Assembly (NCBI GenBank): GCA_900771085.1
Contig: CAAGMR010000016.1
Span: 51,562-115,561, forward strand
From: Clostridia bacterium
GTDB taxonomy: Bacteria > Bacillota > Clostridia > Oscillospirales > Acutalibacteraceae
DNA: 64,000 nucleotides
Direction: 5' to 3'
Shown here one piece after another: positions 9,070 through 17,111 of the stretch. Made by a program: the position numbers and the translations under genes. A model generated the notes under the pieces. That model saw only the letters and a list, made by a program, of their open reading frames with translations. It did no database searches and was not told the DNA's origin. Numbering within the stretch: the stretch's first letter is position 1; the number at the start of each line of letters is the position of its first letter.

Positions 9070-9661
9070 AGCAGAAAATGTATCATTTTCATATGCCGGA
9101 GGCGCGCAGATTCTGCAGAATGTGAATTTTAGCGTAGAGACCGGAGAGGTCGTAGGTCTTACCGCTCCTTCCGGATACGGAAAATCAACACTCGGAAAAA
9201 TCCTGGCAGGTTATCTGAAACCTTCAGACGGCTCGGTAACAATAGACGGCAAACCATTGCCGGCTAAAGGATTCTGTCCTGTTCAGCTAATCTTTCAGCA
9301 TCCGGAAAAGGCAGTTAATCCAAAGTGGAAGATGAAAAAAGTGTTAAACGAGGCATGGAATCCTCCCGAGGAAATGATTGCGAAAATGGGTATCAGAGAT
9401 GAATGGATGAACAGATGGCCATCTGAACTGTCCGGTGGAGAATTGCAGCGATTCTGCGTTCTTCGCGCATTGTCTCCGGATACAAAATTCCTGATATGCG
9501 ATGAAATGTCGACAATGCTTGACGTTATAACCCAGGCCCAGATCTGGAATGTTGTTCTTGATTACGCAAAAGAAAATAACGTAGGAATTGTTGTCGTAAG
9601 TCACGAAAAATCTCTTGTTGATAAGATATGCACAAGAGTAGTTCATCTTGATAATCAATAA
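9059..9661 (+). CDS. ABC transporter ATP-binding protein, short DppF/NikE type
   Basis: This 200-residue ATPase has Walker A APSGYGKST, signature LSGGELQRF, Walker B FLICDEMSTMLD and the H-loop VVVSHEK. It is much shorter than a typical OppF/DppF and ends soon after the H-loop, without the C-terminal oligopeptide-transporter extension seen in its partner. NikE-like and minimal ATPases have this architecture, so I read it as complete rather than truncated. The ATG lies inside the end of the preceding gene, with AAGGTAAGG upstream. Confidence 0.9.
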   Translation: MLLKAENVSFSYAGGAQILQNVNFSVETGEVVGLTAPSGYGKSTLGKILAGYLKPSDGSVTIDGKPLPAKGFCPVQLIFQHPEKAVNPKWKMKKVLNEAWNPPEEMIAKMGIRDEWMNRWPSELSGGELQRFCVLRALSPDTKFLICDEMSTMLDVITQAQIWNVVLDYAKENNVGIVVVSHEKSLVDKICTRVVHLDNQ

Positions 9662-9666
9662 AAAAA

Positions 9667-9692
9667 GCCACCCTTTCGGGTGGCTTTTCTTT
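9667..9692. terminator. Bidirectional terminator between the ABC operon and the aminotransferase
   Basis: GCCACCC (9667-9673), loop TTTC and GGGTGGC (9678-9684) are followed by a T-rich tract on the plus strand. Six A precede the stem, giving a U tract on the minus strand. The flanking genes converge. Confidence 0.88.
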
Positions 9693-9696
9693 TTTC

Positions 9697-10971
9697 TTAT
9701 TTTATGAGGCCGAGTTCAGGATGTCTTTCAGCAACTACTGAGAAAGCATCATCTGCAATGTCTATTGCAAGAGCAATGTCATCGTCGGTTACGGCCGCAT
9801 TCATGAAGTGGTTGTGGTGCGAAGCGAGGAAGAGTCCGCGGCTTACGCATTCTGCAATCCATTCCTGATGAAGCATGAGGCTGTCATCATTTGCGATACG
9901 AAGATAGAAGAGAGCAGGCTCACCTGAAACAACAAGGTCGAAGCCGTGAGACTTGCCTGCTTCTTTGAATCCGTTAGTGAGCTTTGTACCCATTTCGCGG
10001 AACATTGTCGGAGTATCAAGGCGTTTCATCTTCGGTATACATGCAAGGCATGCAGCGAATGGCTCTGCACTCATCCAGTATGAACCTGTGTAAACAACAG
10101 ATGAAGCAGTAGCTTTCATGTGTTCGCCGCCGCAGACAGCTGACATGTTGTAGCCGTTTGCAAGAGCTTTACAGAAGCAGATGAGGTCTGCCTTGAATCC
10201 GTAGTAGTGGTCGGAACCTGCGATATCGAGACGGAAGCCTGTACGTACGTCGTCAATGATGAGAACCATACCGTGGTCATCACAGAACTTGCGTACAGCA
10301 GCCCACTGTTCTTTTGTGGCAGTTACATTGTCGAAGAAGTTACCGTGGTCATATGGCTGAGCGATGAGACCTGCAACGTCTCCGCCGCACTCATCATATG
10401 CCTTCTGCATGGCATCGAGGTCAAACCATGGAACAACAATGTTGTTTGCAACGTCTTCAGGGAGAATGCCCGGATAGTCAGCCTTCTGAGCCCACTGGAA
10501 GTCACCGTGATAATAGCCGCGGAAGAACATAATCTTCTTCTTTCCTGTGTGAGCGCGAGCGCACATTACGGAGAATGTAGTGGCGTCTGAGCCGTTCTTC
10601 ATAAAGAAAGCCCAATCTGCTGAAGCGACTGTGTCTACAAGCATTTCTGCACATTCAACCATCTTGTAAGATGGTGAAGTTGTGCAGTTGCCTGTCTGCA
10701 GCTGCTTTATTGCTGCTGCGTCAACGTCAGGGTCGCAGTAGCCGAGAACGTTAGGACCATATGCGCACATAAAGTCAAGGTATTTGTTACCGTCAACGTC
10801 CCAGAAGTAAGTTCCCTTTGCGTGGTCTGACATGAGAGGCCACTTTGTTATAGGGAGGAAGAGACCTTCGGAAGGTCCGAGATGTCCATAGACACCTGAT
10901 GGGATATTTGCGAGAGCACGGTCAAACCATGCTTTTGATTTTTCATGTGTGTATTCAGGATATTTACTCAA
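9697..10971 (-). CDS. Class III PLP aminotransferase, glutamate-1-semialdehyde aminomutase-like
   Basis: This 424-residue fold-type I PLP enzyme has the class III motif LIIDDVRTGFRL (Asp contacts the pyridine nitrogen) and the presumed Schiff-base Lys in CFCKALANGYNMSAVCGG. It resembles HemL, but no haem gene is nearby and the motif is not a classic HemL one, so the substrate is unknown. Translation starts at TTG 10971 (MSKYPEYTHE). AAGGAGGT ends six bases upstream and overlaps the TAA of the preceding gene, implying translational coupling to it. I infer a joint role with the SCP2-like protein. Confidence 0.85.
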   Translation of the reverse strand: MSKYPEYTHEKSKAWFDRALANIPSGVYGHLGPSEGLFLPITKWPLMSDHAKGTYFWDVDGNKYLDFMCAYGPNVLGYCDPDVDAAAIKQLQTGNCTTSPSYKMVECAEMLVDTVASADWAFFMKNGSDATTFSVMCARAHTGKKKIMFFRGYYHGDFQWAQKADYPGILPEDVANNIVVPWFDLDAMQKAYDECGGDVAGLIAQPYDHGNFFDNVTATKEQWAAVRKFCDDHGMVLIIDDVRTGFRLDIAGSDHYYGFKADLICFCKALANGYNMSAVCGGEHMKATASSVVYTGSYWMSAEPFAACLACIPKMKRLDTPTMFREMGTKLTNGFKEAGKSHGFDLVVSGEPALFYLRIANDDSLMLHQEWIAECVSRGLFLASHHNHFMNAAVTDDDIALAIDIADDAFSVVAERHPELGLIK

Positions 10972-10983
10972 AACGCTACCTCC

Positions 10984-11748
10984 TTAACCCAGATAAACTG
11001 CAACTCTGTCGAGTATGCGGTTGATGTTGTCGACCATGTTGATCATGCCGGCCATGTAAATGTTACCGGCACAAAGTTCAGCCATAGTGGAGGCTGTACC
11101 GTTAAAGAGTCCGTTTGCAAGGTCGATGGTTTTGAATTCCATGATTGCGCGAGGGTTGGAAGGCTTTGCCTTAATGAGTTTTAATTTGTGATCTTTTGCA
11201 CTGATGGTAACGTAGCACTTGTCTGTGATACCCATCTGAACATCACCGTCAACAATATACGATGCAGAGAGTTTTGAAATGCTGTCGTTATTTGCGAGAG
11301 CGCAGATTGCACCACCGATGGTGTACATGGTGAGGATTGTTGATTTCTCGAAGAAATCACGGTTCTCCATGTCCTCGTCTGAAGGCATGAGATACTTTGT
11401 AAGAAGATCGGTCAGCTTGGTAAATGTAGTAAGAAGAAATACTAATGTACCGGCTGGGTTTTGAACAGGAATACCGGGTTTTCCGTCATCAATGAGAGCG
11501 TTGAATTTCTCAGCGGATGAGAATTTCATCTTCATTGTGCAACCCTGGTCACCTTCGGTCATCTTGCATCCGTCTTTAGAAAAAGTGTAGGTTACGCAAG
11601 GGCCGTCCTGTACATCGAAACAGAGACCGACCGGCTTTTTAAGCTTTTTGCAGATTTCTTTTGCGTCGTTGTCGATTTCGCAAAGATTTTCAAGTGTTGC
11701 GAGAACGCCATAAGCGTTTACGTAGGCTAAAGCTACCGGTTCTTTCAA
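10984..11748 (-). CDS. Tandem SCP2-like (sterol carrier fold) protein, function unknown
   Basis: This 254-residue cytoplasmic protein has no signal peptide. Its two halves look alike. The first has CTMKMKFSSAEKFNALIDDG and the second RAIMEFKTIDLANGLFNGT, each followed by a helix. That is the pattern of SCP2/sterol-carrier lipid-binding domains, so I read it as two degenerate SCP2-like domains. The start is TTG 11748, with AAAGGAG upstream. It is immediately upstream of, and translationally coupled to, the class III aminotransferase. A TATACT minus 10-like box lies at 11799-11804 (minus strand). A lipid or other hydrophobic ligand is inference. Confidence 0.65.
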   Translation of the reverse strand: MKEPVALAYVNAYGVLATLENLCEIDNDAKEICKKLKKPVGLCFDVQDGPCVTYTFSKDGCKMTEGDQGCTMKMKFSSAEKFNALIDDGKPGIPVQNPAGTLVFLLTTFTKLTDLLTKYLMPSDEDMENRDFFEKSTILTMYTIGGAICALANNDSISKLSASYIVDGDVQMGITDKCYVTISAKDHKLKLIKAKPSNPRAIMEFKTIDLANGLFNGTASTMAELCAGNIYMAGMINMVDNINRILDRVAVYLG

Positions 11749-11873
11749 TTAAAAAACTCCTTTCAAATTTCATATGCTCCAAAACATTTGCTGTCTTCAG
11801 TATATCATTTTTAAAGGCAATATGAATGCATTTATTTTTGCTCAGGAAAAATGCCTGTGATATGCGTCTTTGT

Positions 11874-11902
11874 TTGCATAAGAGCGCGAAAAAAGGTACA
11901 AT
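11874..11902 (+). promoter_or_regulatory. Predicted sigma-A promoter of the tsaC operon
   Basis: TTGCAT (11874-11879), a 17-base spacer and TACAAT (11897-11902) precede the first gene of an eight-gene operon. The expected transcript start is about 30 bases before the ATG. Confidence 0.6.
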
Positions 11903-11939
11903 ATTTATTTGTATAAGTCTAATTATTGAAGTGATTTTT

Positions 11940-12956
11940 ATGAAAACAGAGCTTTTTTCCAATTCAAAAGAAGATATAAAAAAAGCCGGTGAATTGCTTA
12001 AAAAAGGTGAGCTTGTAGCTATCCCGACTGAAACAGTATACGGACTGGCAGCAAATGCTCTTGATGGCAAAGCGGTAGCCAATATATTTGCCGCCAAAGG
12101 CCGCCCGATGGACAACCCTTTGATCGTCCACATTGCAGACCTTCAGGATGTCGAAGACCTGGTTGCATATGTTCCCGATGTTCTTGAGGTACTCGCCAGA
12201 GAGTTCTGGCCGGGTCCGCTTACCATTATCATGGACAAGTCGGGCATTATTCCGGACGAGGTAAGTGCGGGACTGGACACAGTCGCAATCCGCATGCCGT
12301 CCCACAAGACGGCACGCGCAATTATCCGCGCAGCGGGAGTACCGCTTGCGGCACCAAGCGCCAATACATCCGGCAAGCCAAGCCCTACTACTGCCCAGCA
12401 CGTTATGGATGACATGAATGGCAGGATTGCCGCTGTTGTCGATGGGGGAGCATCAGAGGTCGGCGTTGAGTCTACCGTGCTTACACTCTGCACACGCAGA
12501 CCGAGGGTCTTAAGACCGGGCAGAATCACCGTTGAACAGCTCGAGGAAGTTCTTGGTGATGTAGATGTCGATGAAGCTGTTCTCGGACAGCTCGAAGAGG
12601 GACGAAAGGCACCATCACCGGGTATGAAGTACAAGCACTATTCTCCAAACGCAGAGGTGTTTGTTGTAAAGAGTTCAGCCGAAGCATTTGCAGACTTTGT
12701 AAACGCGAAGGATAAAGCTACTACGGCCGCCCTTGTGTTTGAAGGCGAAGAAGACGGACTTTCCTGCACCACCATAAACTTTGGTAAAGAAAACGACGAT
12801 CTCGCCCATGCAAACAGACTGTTTGCCGCCCTCAGAGAATGCGATGAAAAGGGCATGAAAGAAGTTTATGTCCGTTGTCCAAACAGTGACGGCGTTGGAC
12901 TTGCAGTAATGAACAGACTGCTAAGAGCAGCAGAATTCCGAATCATTGAATTGTGA
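11940..12956 (+). CDS. tsaC: L-threonylcarbamoyladenylate synthase (Sua5 type)
   Basis: This 338-residue protein makes threonylcarbamoyl-AMP from threonine, bicarbonate and ATP for the t6A37 modification of ANN-reading tRNAs. The YrdC domain has KKGELVAIPTETVYGLAANA and SANTSGKPSPTTA. A C-terminal Sua5 domain follows the P-S-P-G-M-K-Y-K-H-Y-S-P linker, so it is the longer Sua5 form rather than short TsaC. I choose the ATG at 11940 because it lies downstream of the predicted promoter and gives the family start. The upstream extension would cross that promoter. coaE follows eight bases after the stop. Confidence 0.93.
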   Translation: MKTELFSNSKEDIKKAGELLKKGELVAIPTETVYGLAANALDGKAVANIFAAKGRPMDNPLIVHIADLQDVEDLVAYVPDVLEVLAREFWPGPLTIIMDKSGIIPDEVSAGLDTVAIRMPSHKTARAIIRAAGVPLAAPSANTSGKPSPTTAQHVMDDMNGRIAAVVDGGASEVGVESTVLTLCTRRPRVLRPGRITVEQLEEVLGDVDVDEAVLGQLEEGRKAPSPGMKYKHYSPNAEVFVVKSSAEAFADFVNAKDKATTAALVFEGEEDGLSCTTINFGKENDDLAHANRLFAALRECDEKGMKEVYVRCPNSDGVGLAVMNRLLRAAEFRIIEL

Positions 12957-12964
12957 GGACTGAA

Positions 12965-13579
12965 ATGCGAAAAGCAATAGTAATAGGCCTTACCGGTCAG
13001 ACCGGTGCCGGCAAGAGTACGGTTGCAAAGCTTCTCGAGAGCAAAGGCTGCGCTATAGTCAGCGCAGATGAGAAGGCCAGGGAAGTGGTTCTTCCGGGAT
13101 CACCGATTTTACCGGAGCTGCAGACAGCTTTTGGTGAAGACGTGATTCGTGAGGACGGAACGCTTAACCGTGCGCTTCTGGCTGAGCGTGCATTTGCAGG
13201 CGAGGCAACAAAGAAAAAACTGAATGATATCATGCACCCTGCAATTGTGGGACTCATGGAAGAGGCGAAAGAAAACTTCATCTCTCTCGGTGAGACCGTG
13301 GTTGTAATGGATGCATCTCAACTGTTTGAGGCGCACATGGAGAACATAGTGGATGCTGTTGTTTCTGTGGTTGCACCGGAAGATGAAAGAGCGGGACGTA
13401 TCTGCAAAAGAGATTTGATCAGTGATTCGGCTGCCCGCCTTCGAATGAATGCACAGTTTTCGGAAGCCTTCTTCCGCGAGCATTCAGATTTCGTCGTTGA
13501 AAACGACGGAGACAGAAAACACCTTGAAAAAGAAGTAGATAAACTTTTCAAATACATTAATACATTGAAGAAAGATTAA
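12965..13579 (+). CDS. coaE: Dephospho-CoA kinase
   Basis: This 204-residue kinase performs the last step of coenzyme A synthesis, phosphorylating the ribose 3'-OH of dephospho-CoA. Its P-loop is GLTGQTGAGKST, followed by SADEKAREVV and the lid-region RICKRD. I use the ATG at 12965 (MRKAIVIGLTG), which has GAGGA five bases upstream. A GTG at 12953 would overlap the previous gene and add four residues. A lytic transglycosylase gene starts three bases after the stop; coaE beside such a gene is common in Clostridia. Confidence 0.93.
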   Translation: MRKAIVIGLTGQTGAGKSTVAKLLESKGCAIVSADEKAREVVLPGSPILPELQTAFGEDVIREDGTLNRALLAERAFAGEATKKKLNDIMHPAIVGLMEEAKENFISLGETVVVMDASQLFEAHMENIVDAVVSVVAPEDERAGRICKRDLISDSAARLRMNAQFSEAFFREHSDFVVENDGDRKHLEKEVDKLFKYINTLKKD

Positions 13580-13582
13580 TCT

Positions 13583-14176
13583 ATGGCTAAAAAAAGATAT
13601 AAAAGAGGCGTTGCAAGAATAAGGCGGATTATTTCGGTGTCAATCGTTCTGGTCCTTGTCTTCGTGGCGCTTATAGAAACATATGATTACACATACGACA
13701 AATATCTTTATCCGGTAGACTATACCAACTATGTCGACATATACGCCGAAGAATACGGCGTCGACAAGGCTCTGGTATATGCCGTGATAAAAACGGAAAG
13801 TGGCTTTAACTCGGAAGCAATTTCCAATGTCGGAGCCCAGGGTCTCATGCAGATGACTGAGGACACCTTCGAGTGGTTAAAGACTAAGACCGGGGAAGAT
13901 TATTTACAGTTCAGCGATCTGTTTAAACCACAGGTTTCCATAAAATATGGAACATTGCTCCTTTCAATGCTGCTGGAGGATTTCAGCAACGACCCGAAAA
14001 CAGCCCTCTCGGCGTATCACGCCGGCCGGGCATCGGTTCAATCCTGGCTTGAAAAGCCGGAGTACAGTGCAAACGGCAAAACACTTGATACTATCCCGAA
14101 AGAAGATACTCAGCATTATGTTGATAAGGTAATGTCAAGTCTTACACAATATGAAAAAATACTTTCAAGACAATAG
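13583..14176 (+). CDS. Membrane-anchored lytic transglycosylase (SLT domain)
   Basis: This 197-residue protein has a basic N-terminus and one membrane segment (IISVSIVLVLVFVALI), then an external SLT/goose-lysozyme-like domain. VIKTESGFNSEAISNVGAQG carries the catalytic Glu in the E-S-x-F-N motif. GLMQMTEDTF and LSAYHAGRASV, matching A-Y-N-A-G, follow. It cleaves peptidoglycan between MurNAc and GlcNAc, leaving 1,6-anhydro ends. It sits between coaE and an M18 peptidase with gaps of 3 and 14 bases. Confidence 0.9.
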   Translation: MAKKRYKRGVARIRRIISVSIVLVLVFVALIETYDYTYDKYLYPVDYTNYVDIYAEEYGVDKALVYAVIKTESGFNSEAISNVGAQGLMQMTEDTFEWLKTKTGEDYLQFSDLFKPQVSIKYGTLLLSMLLEDFSNDPKTALSAYHAGRASVQSWLEKPEYSANGKTLDTIPKEDTQHYVDKVMSSLTQYEKILSRQ

Positions 14177-14190
14177 AAAGAGGTTCAGTT

Positions 14191-15582
14191 ATGGACACAA
14201 AAGAACTTAAAGAGAAACTTTTTTACAAACCGGCACACATGGCAACAGTTGTAAATGAAGATGTCACAAAAAAGGCATTTGATTTTGCAGAGGGCTATAA
14301 GGCTTTTATGAGCGGTTACAAGACCGAGAGAGAAATTGCGGCTTACTTTGAGGAAGAAGCAAAAAAACTCGGTTACACCGAGTTCGATAAGAGCAGTGCA
14401 TATAAGCCGGGCGACAAGGTTTACAGAGTAAACAGAGAAAAGTCAATCATCCTCTGCACCTTCGGTAAAAAGGATGTCAGCAACGGCGTAAAGATTGTTG
14501 CTTCTCACATTGATTCCCCACGTCTTGACTTAAAGCCAAACCCACTTTATGAGTCATCTGAACTTGCTCTTTTCAAGACTCACTACTATGGCGGAATCAA
14601 GAAGTATCAGTGGACTACCATTCCGCTTTCTCTTCACGGTGTTCTCGTTAAAGGCGATGGAACAAAGGTTACAGTAAACATAGGTGAGGACGAAAACGAT
14701 CCTCTCTTTGTAATCACAGACCTTCTTCCACACCTTGGCGGCGAGCAGGGCAAGCGTACTCTCGGCCAGGGTATAAAGGGCGAGGAATTAAATATCCTTG
14801 TAGGCAGCCTTCCGTTTAACAGTGACGACGAGTCTGAGGCTGTAAAACTCAACATTCTCAACATCCTCAACGAAAAATACGGCATCGTTGAAAAGGACTT
14901 CATCACTGCAGAGCTCGAACTTGTTCCGGCATTCCCTGCAAAAGACATTGGCTTTGACCGCAGCTTAATCGGCGCATATGGTCACGATGACAGAGTTTGT
15001 GCTTATCCTGCAGCGATGGCCAACTTCGCTATGACAGAGCCTGAGTACACAACAATAACCGTACTTACAGACAAAGAGGAAATCGGTTCAGACGGCAACA
15101 CAGGCCTTAACTCTTCCTACTTCAAATATTTTGTTTATGACCTCGCTGAGAATATCGGTATCAAGGGTCATGACGTTCTTTCAAATAGTGAGTGTCTTTC
15201 TGCAGACGTTACTGCAGCATTTGACCCTACCTTCCCTGAACCAATGGAATCCCGCAATGCATCTTACTGCAACAAGGGTGTTGCCATTATGAAATACACA
15301 GGTTCAAGAGGCAAGTCAGGCACATCAGACGCAACTGCCGAATTCTTCGGCAAGGTGCGCAAGGTTCTTGATGACAACGGCATCGTATGGCAGACAGGAG
15401 AACTTGGCAAGGTTGACGCCGGCGGCGGCGGAACCGTAGCAATGTACATTGCAAACCTTGATGTGGATGTTATCGATATCGGTGTTCCGGTTCTCTCCAT
15501 GCATTCACCTTATGAAACTATCGCAAAGCTTGATCTTTACAGTTCATATCAGGCTTTTGAAGCATTCTTTGCAGCAAAATAA
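14191..15582 (+). CDS. M18 family aminopeptidase
   Basis: This 463-residue cytosolic dinuclear zinc peptidase has the length of bacterial M18 (aspartyl aminopeptidase-like) enzymes. Metal-ligand motifs are ASHIDSPRLDLKPNPLYE, LIGAYGHDDRVCAY, TDKEEIGSDG and MHSPYE near the C-terminus. It removes acidic or other N-terminal residues from peptides; the exact specificity cannot be read. AAGAGG lies upstream of the ATG. It precedes moaA by 21 bases and appears co-transcribed with it. Confidence 0.93.
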   Translation: MDTKELKEKLFYKPAHMATVVNEDVTKKAFDFAEGYKAFMSGYKTEREIAAYFEEEAKKLGYTEFDKSSAYKPGDKVYRVNREKSIILCTFGKKDVSNGVKIVASHIDSPRLDLKPNPLYESSELALFKTHYYGGIKKYQWTTIPLSLHGVLVKGDGTKVTVNIGEDENDPLFVITDLLPHLGGEQGKRTLGQGIKGEELNILVGSLPFNSDDESEAVKLNILNILNEKYGIVEKDFITAELELVPAFPAKDIGFDRSLIGAYGHDDRVCAYPAAMANFAMTEPEYTTITVLTDKEEIGSDGNTGLNSSYFKYFVYDLAENIGIKGHDVLSNSECLSADVTAAFDPTFPEPMESRNASYCNKGVAIMKYTGSRGKSGTSDATAEFFGKVRKVLDDNGIVWQTGELGKVDAGGGGTVAMYIANLDVDVIDIGVPVLSMHSPYETIAKLDLYSSYQAFEAFFAAK

Positions 15583-15603
15583 ATCTTTTTTGGAGTGTTT
15601 CGC

Positions 15604-16584
15604 ATGAAAGATAAATTTGGTCGCGAAATAACATATATGCGAATATCCGTAACAGACCGCTGCAATCTCCGCTGTGTTTACTGCATGCCGGAGGAAGGCG
15701 TTCAGTTGCTGTCTCATTCTCAGATACTGAGATACGAAGAAATAATTCGTCTGGTTCGTGTTGCTGCCTCAATGGGCATTAAAAAAATCCGTCTCACCGG
15801 CGGCGAACCGACTATCAGACATTGCATTATCGACCTTGTTCGCGAGATAAAGAATACACCGGGCATAGAGGAGGTTGCCATTACAACCAATGGCATCCTT
15901 ATTCCGGAAATGTTTGATGATCTCAAAGACGCAGGTCTCGATGGTGTAAACATAAGTATCGATACACTTGACCCTGACAGATTTGATGAAATCACCCGCA
16001 GAACAGGAAACCTGCCGAAGGTACTGGAAGCCATTGATATCTGCGCAAACGGCGGAATCAATACGAAAGTAAACTGCGTTGCTATGAAGGGCGTTAACGA
16101 AGATGAAATCTGCGATATCGCCCGTCTTGCAAAAGACCGAGATATCTGTGTCCGCTTCATCGAGTTTATGCCTATCGGCAAGAACGACTTTGAAAAAGCT
16201 ATTTACACGGACGAAATCATTGAAATACTTACCAATGAGTTTGGTGAACTTACACCTGACAGCGAGAAGCACGGAAACGGTCCTGCAAAGTACTACAAGG
16301 TTCCGGGCTTTAAAGGCAGAATTGGCGTAATCTCTGCAATGAGTAACTGTTTCTGTGAGGAGTGCAACCGTATTCGTCTTACATCTGACGGGCTTCTGAA
16401 GCTTTGCCTCCAGTACAATATCGGTGTAAACCTTACCGATATGCTCAGAGCGGGCGCTACCGACCGCGCACTTATGGAGGAATTCCAGAGAGCAGTCAAC
16501 ATGAAGCCGGAGAAGCATACATTTAACAACTACTTAGATAAACCGGACATCGACAACCGCGCTATGTCCAAGGTTGGAGGATAA
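15604..16584 (+). CDS. moaA: GTP 3',8-cyclase
   Basis: This 326-residue radical SAM enzyme performs the first committed step of molybdenum cofactor synthesis. The N-terminal cluster motif C-N-L-R-C-V-Y-C is at residues 20-27, and the C-terminal cluster Cys lie in CFCEECNRIR and LLKLC. The protein ends in the conserved Gly-Gly (SKVGG) needed for catalysis. I use the ATG at 15604 because GGAG lies eight bases upstream; a GTG at 15595 would overlap that site. mogA follows four bases after the stop. Confidence 0.96.
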   Translation: MKDKFGREITYMRISVTDRCNLRCVYCMPEEGVQLLSHSQILRYEEIIRLVRVAASMGIKKIRLTGGEPTIRHCIIDLVREIKNTPGIEEVAITTNGILIPEMFDDLKDAGLDGVNISIDTLDPDRFDEITRRTGNLPKVLEAIDICANGGINTKVNCVAMKGVNEDEICDIARLAKDRDICVRFIEFMPIGKNDFEKAIYTDEIIEILTNEFGELTPDSEKHGNGPAKYYKVPGFKGRIGVISAMSNCFCEECNRIRLTSDGLLKLCLQYNIGVNLTDMLRAGATDRALMEEFQRAVNMKPEKHTFNNYLDKPDIDNRAMSKVGG

Positions 16585-16588
16585 AGGA

Positions 16589-17098
16589 ATGGAAAAAGAA
16601 CAGGTAATTTTCAACGCAGCAATCATCACTGCATCTGACAAAGGTTCACGCGGAGAGCGTGTAGACCTTTCAGGTCCAAAAATTCAGGAAATCATTGAAC
16701 CTGCAGGATACAAAGTAGTCAGCTATGTTGTGGTTCCGGATGAATTTGACGATCTCGCAAATGAAATGAAGCGTCTTGCAGACGAAGGCATTGCAGACAT
16801 CATTTTCACAACAGGCGGTACAGGTTTCTCAATGAGAGACGTAACTCCTGAAGCAACAAAGGCTGTATGCGACCGCGAAGTTCCGGGCATCCCTGAGGCA
16901 ATGCGTGCATATTCTATGACAATTACAAAGAAAGCAATGCTTTCCCGCGCAGCTGCCGGCATCCGCAAGCAGACTCTTATTGTCAATATGCCGGGCAGCC
17001 CAAAGGCTGTTGAGGAAAGTCTTACATACATCCTTGATCCGCTCCGCCACGGTCTTGAGATTCTCAAGGGCGAAGCATCAGAATGTGCAAGAAAGTAA
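16589..17098 (+). CDS. mogA: MogA/MoaB family molybdopterin adenylyltransferase
   Basis: This 169-residue protein adenylylates molybdopterin, activating it for molybdenum insertion by MoeA. The family motifs are AAIITASDKGSRGER, FTTGGTGFSMRDVTPEAT and IVNMPGSPKAVEESL. I choose the ATG at 16589, with GGAGGATAAAGGA upstream. MoaB and MogA cannot be separated by eye; operon order favours MogA activity. It sits between moaA and moeA. Confidence 0.92.
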   Translation: MEKEQVIFNAAIITASDKGSRGERVDLSGPKIQEIIEPAGYKVVSYVVVPDEFDDLANEMKRLADEGIADIIFTTGGTGFSMRDVTPEATKAVCDREVPGIPEAMRAYSMTITKKAMLSRAAAGIRKQTLIVNMPGSPKAVEESLTYILDPLRHGLEILKGEASECARK

Positions 17099-17111
17099 TT
17101 AGGAGATAAGA

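Noticed and set aside
9059..9661. Frameshift or truncation of the short ABC ATPase
   Set aside because: All ATPase motifs through the H-loop are present and the stop is followed directly by a strong terminator; no leftover coding sequence is seen downstream.
11826..11939. Upstream extension of the Sua5-type protein
   Set aside because: It crosses the predicted promoter and has no ribosome site; the family start fits the ATG at 11940.
15583..15603. Possible molybdenum cofactor riboswitch before moaA
   Set aside because: Only 21 bases separate moaA from the preceding stop, too short for any riboswitch.
15769..16518. Long minus-strand open frame opposite moaA (and similar ones opposite fhs, lysC, hom and the sortase-like gene)
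   Set aside because: They lie fully antisense to well-supported genes, have no ribosome binding site, and encode Cys-, Ser- or Leu-rich sequences without recognisable motifs; they are codon-pattern shadows.
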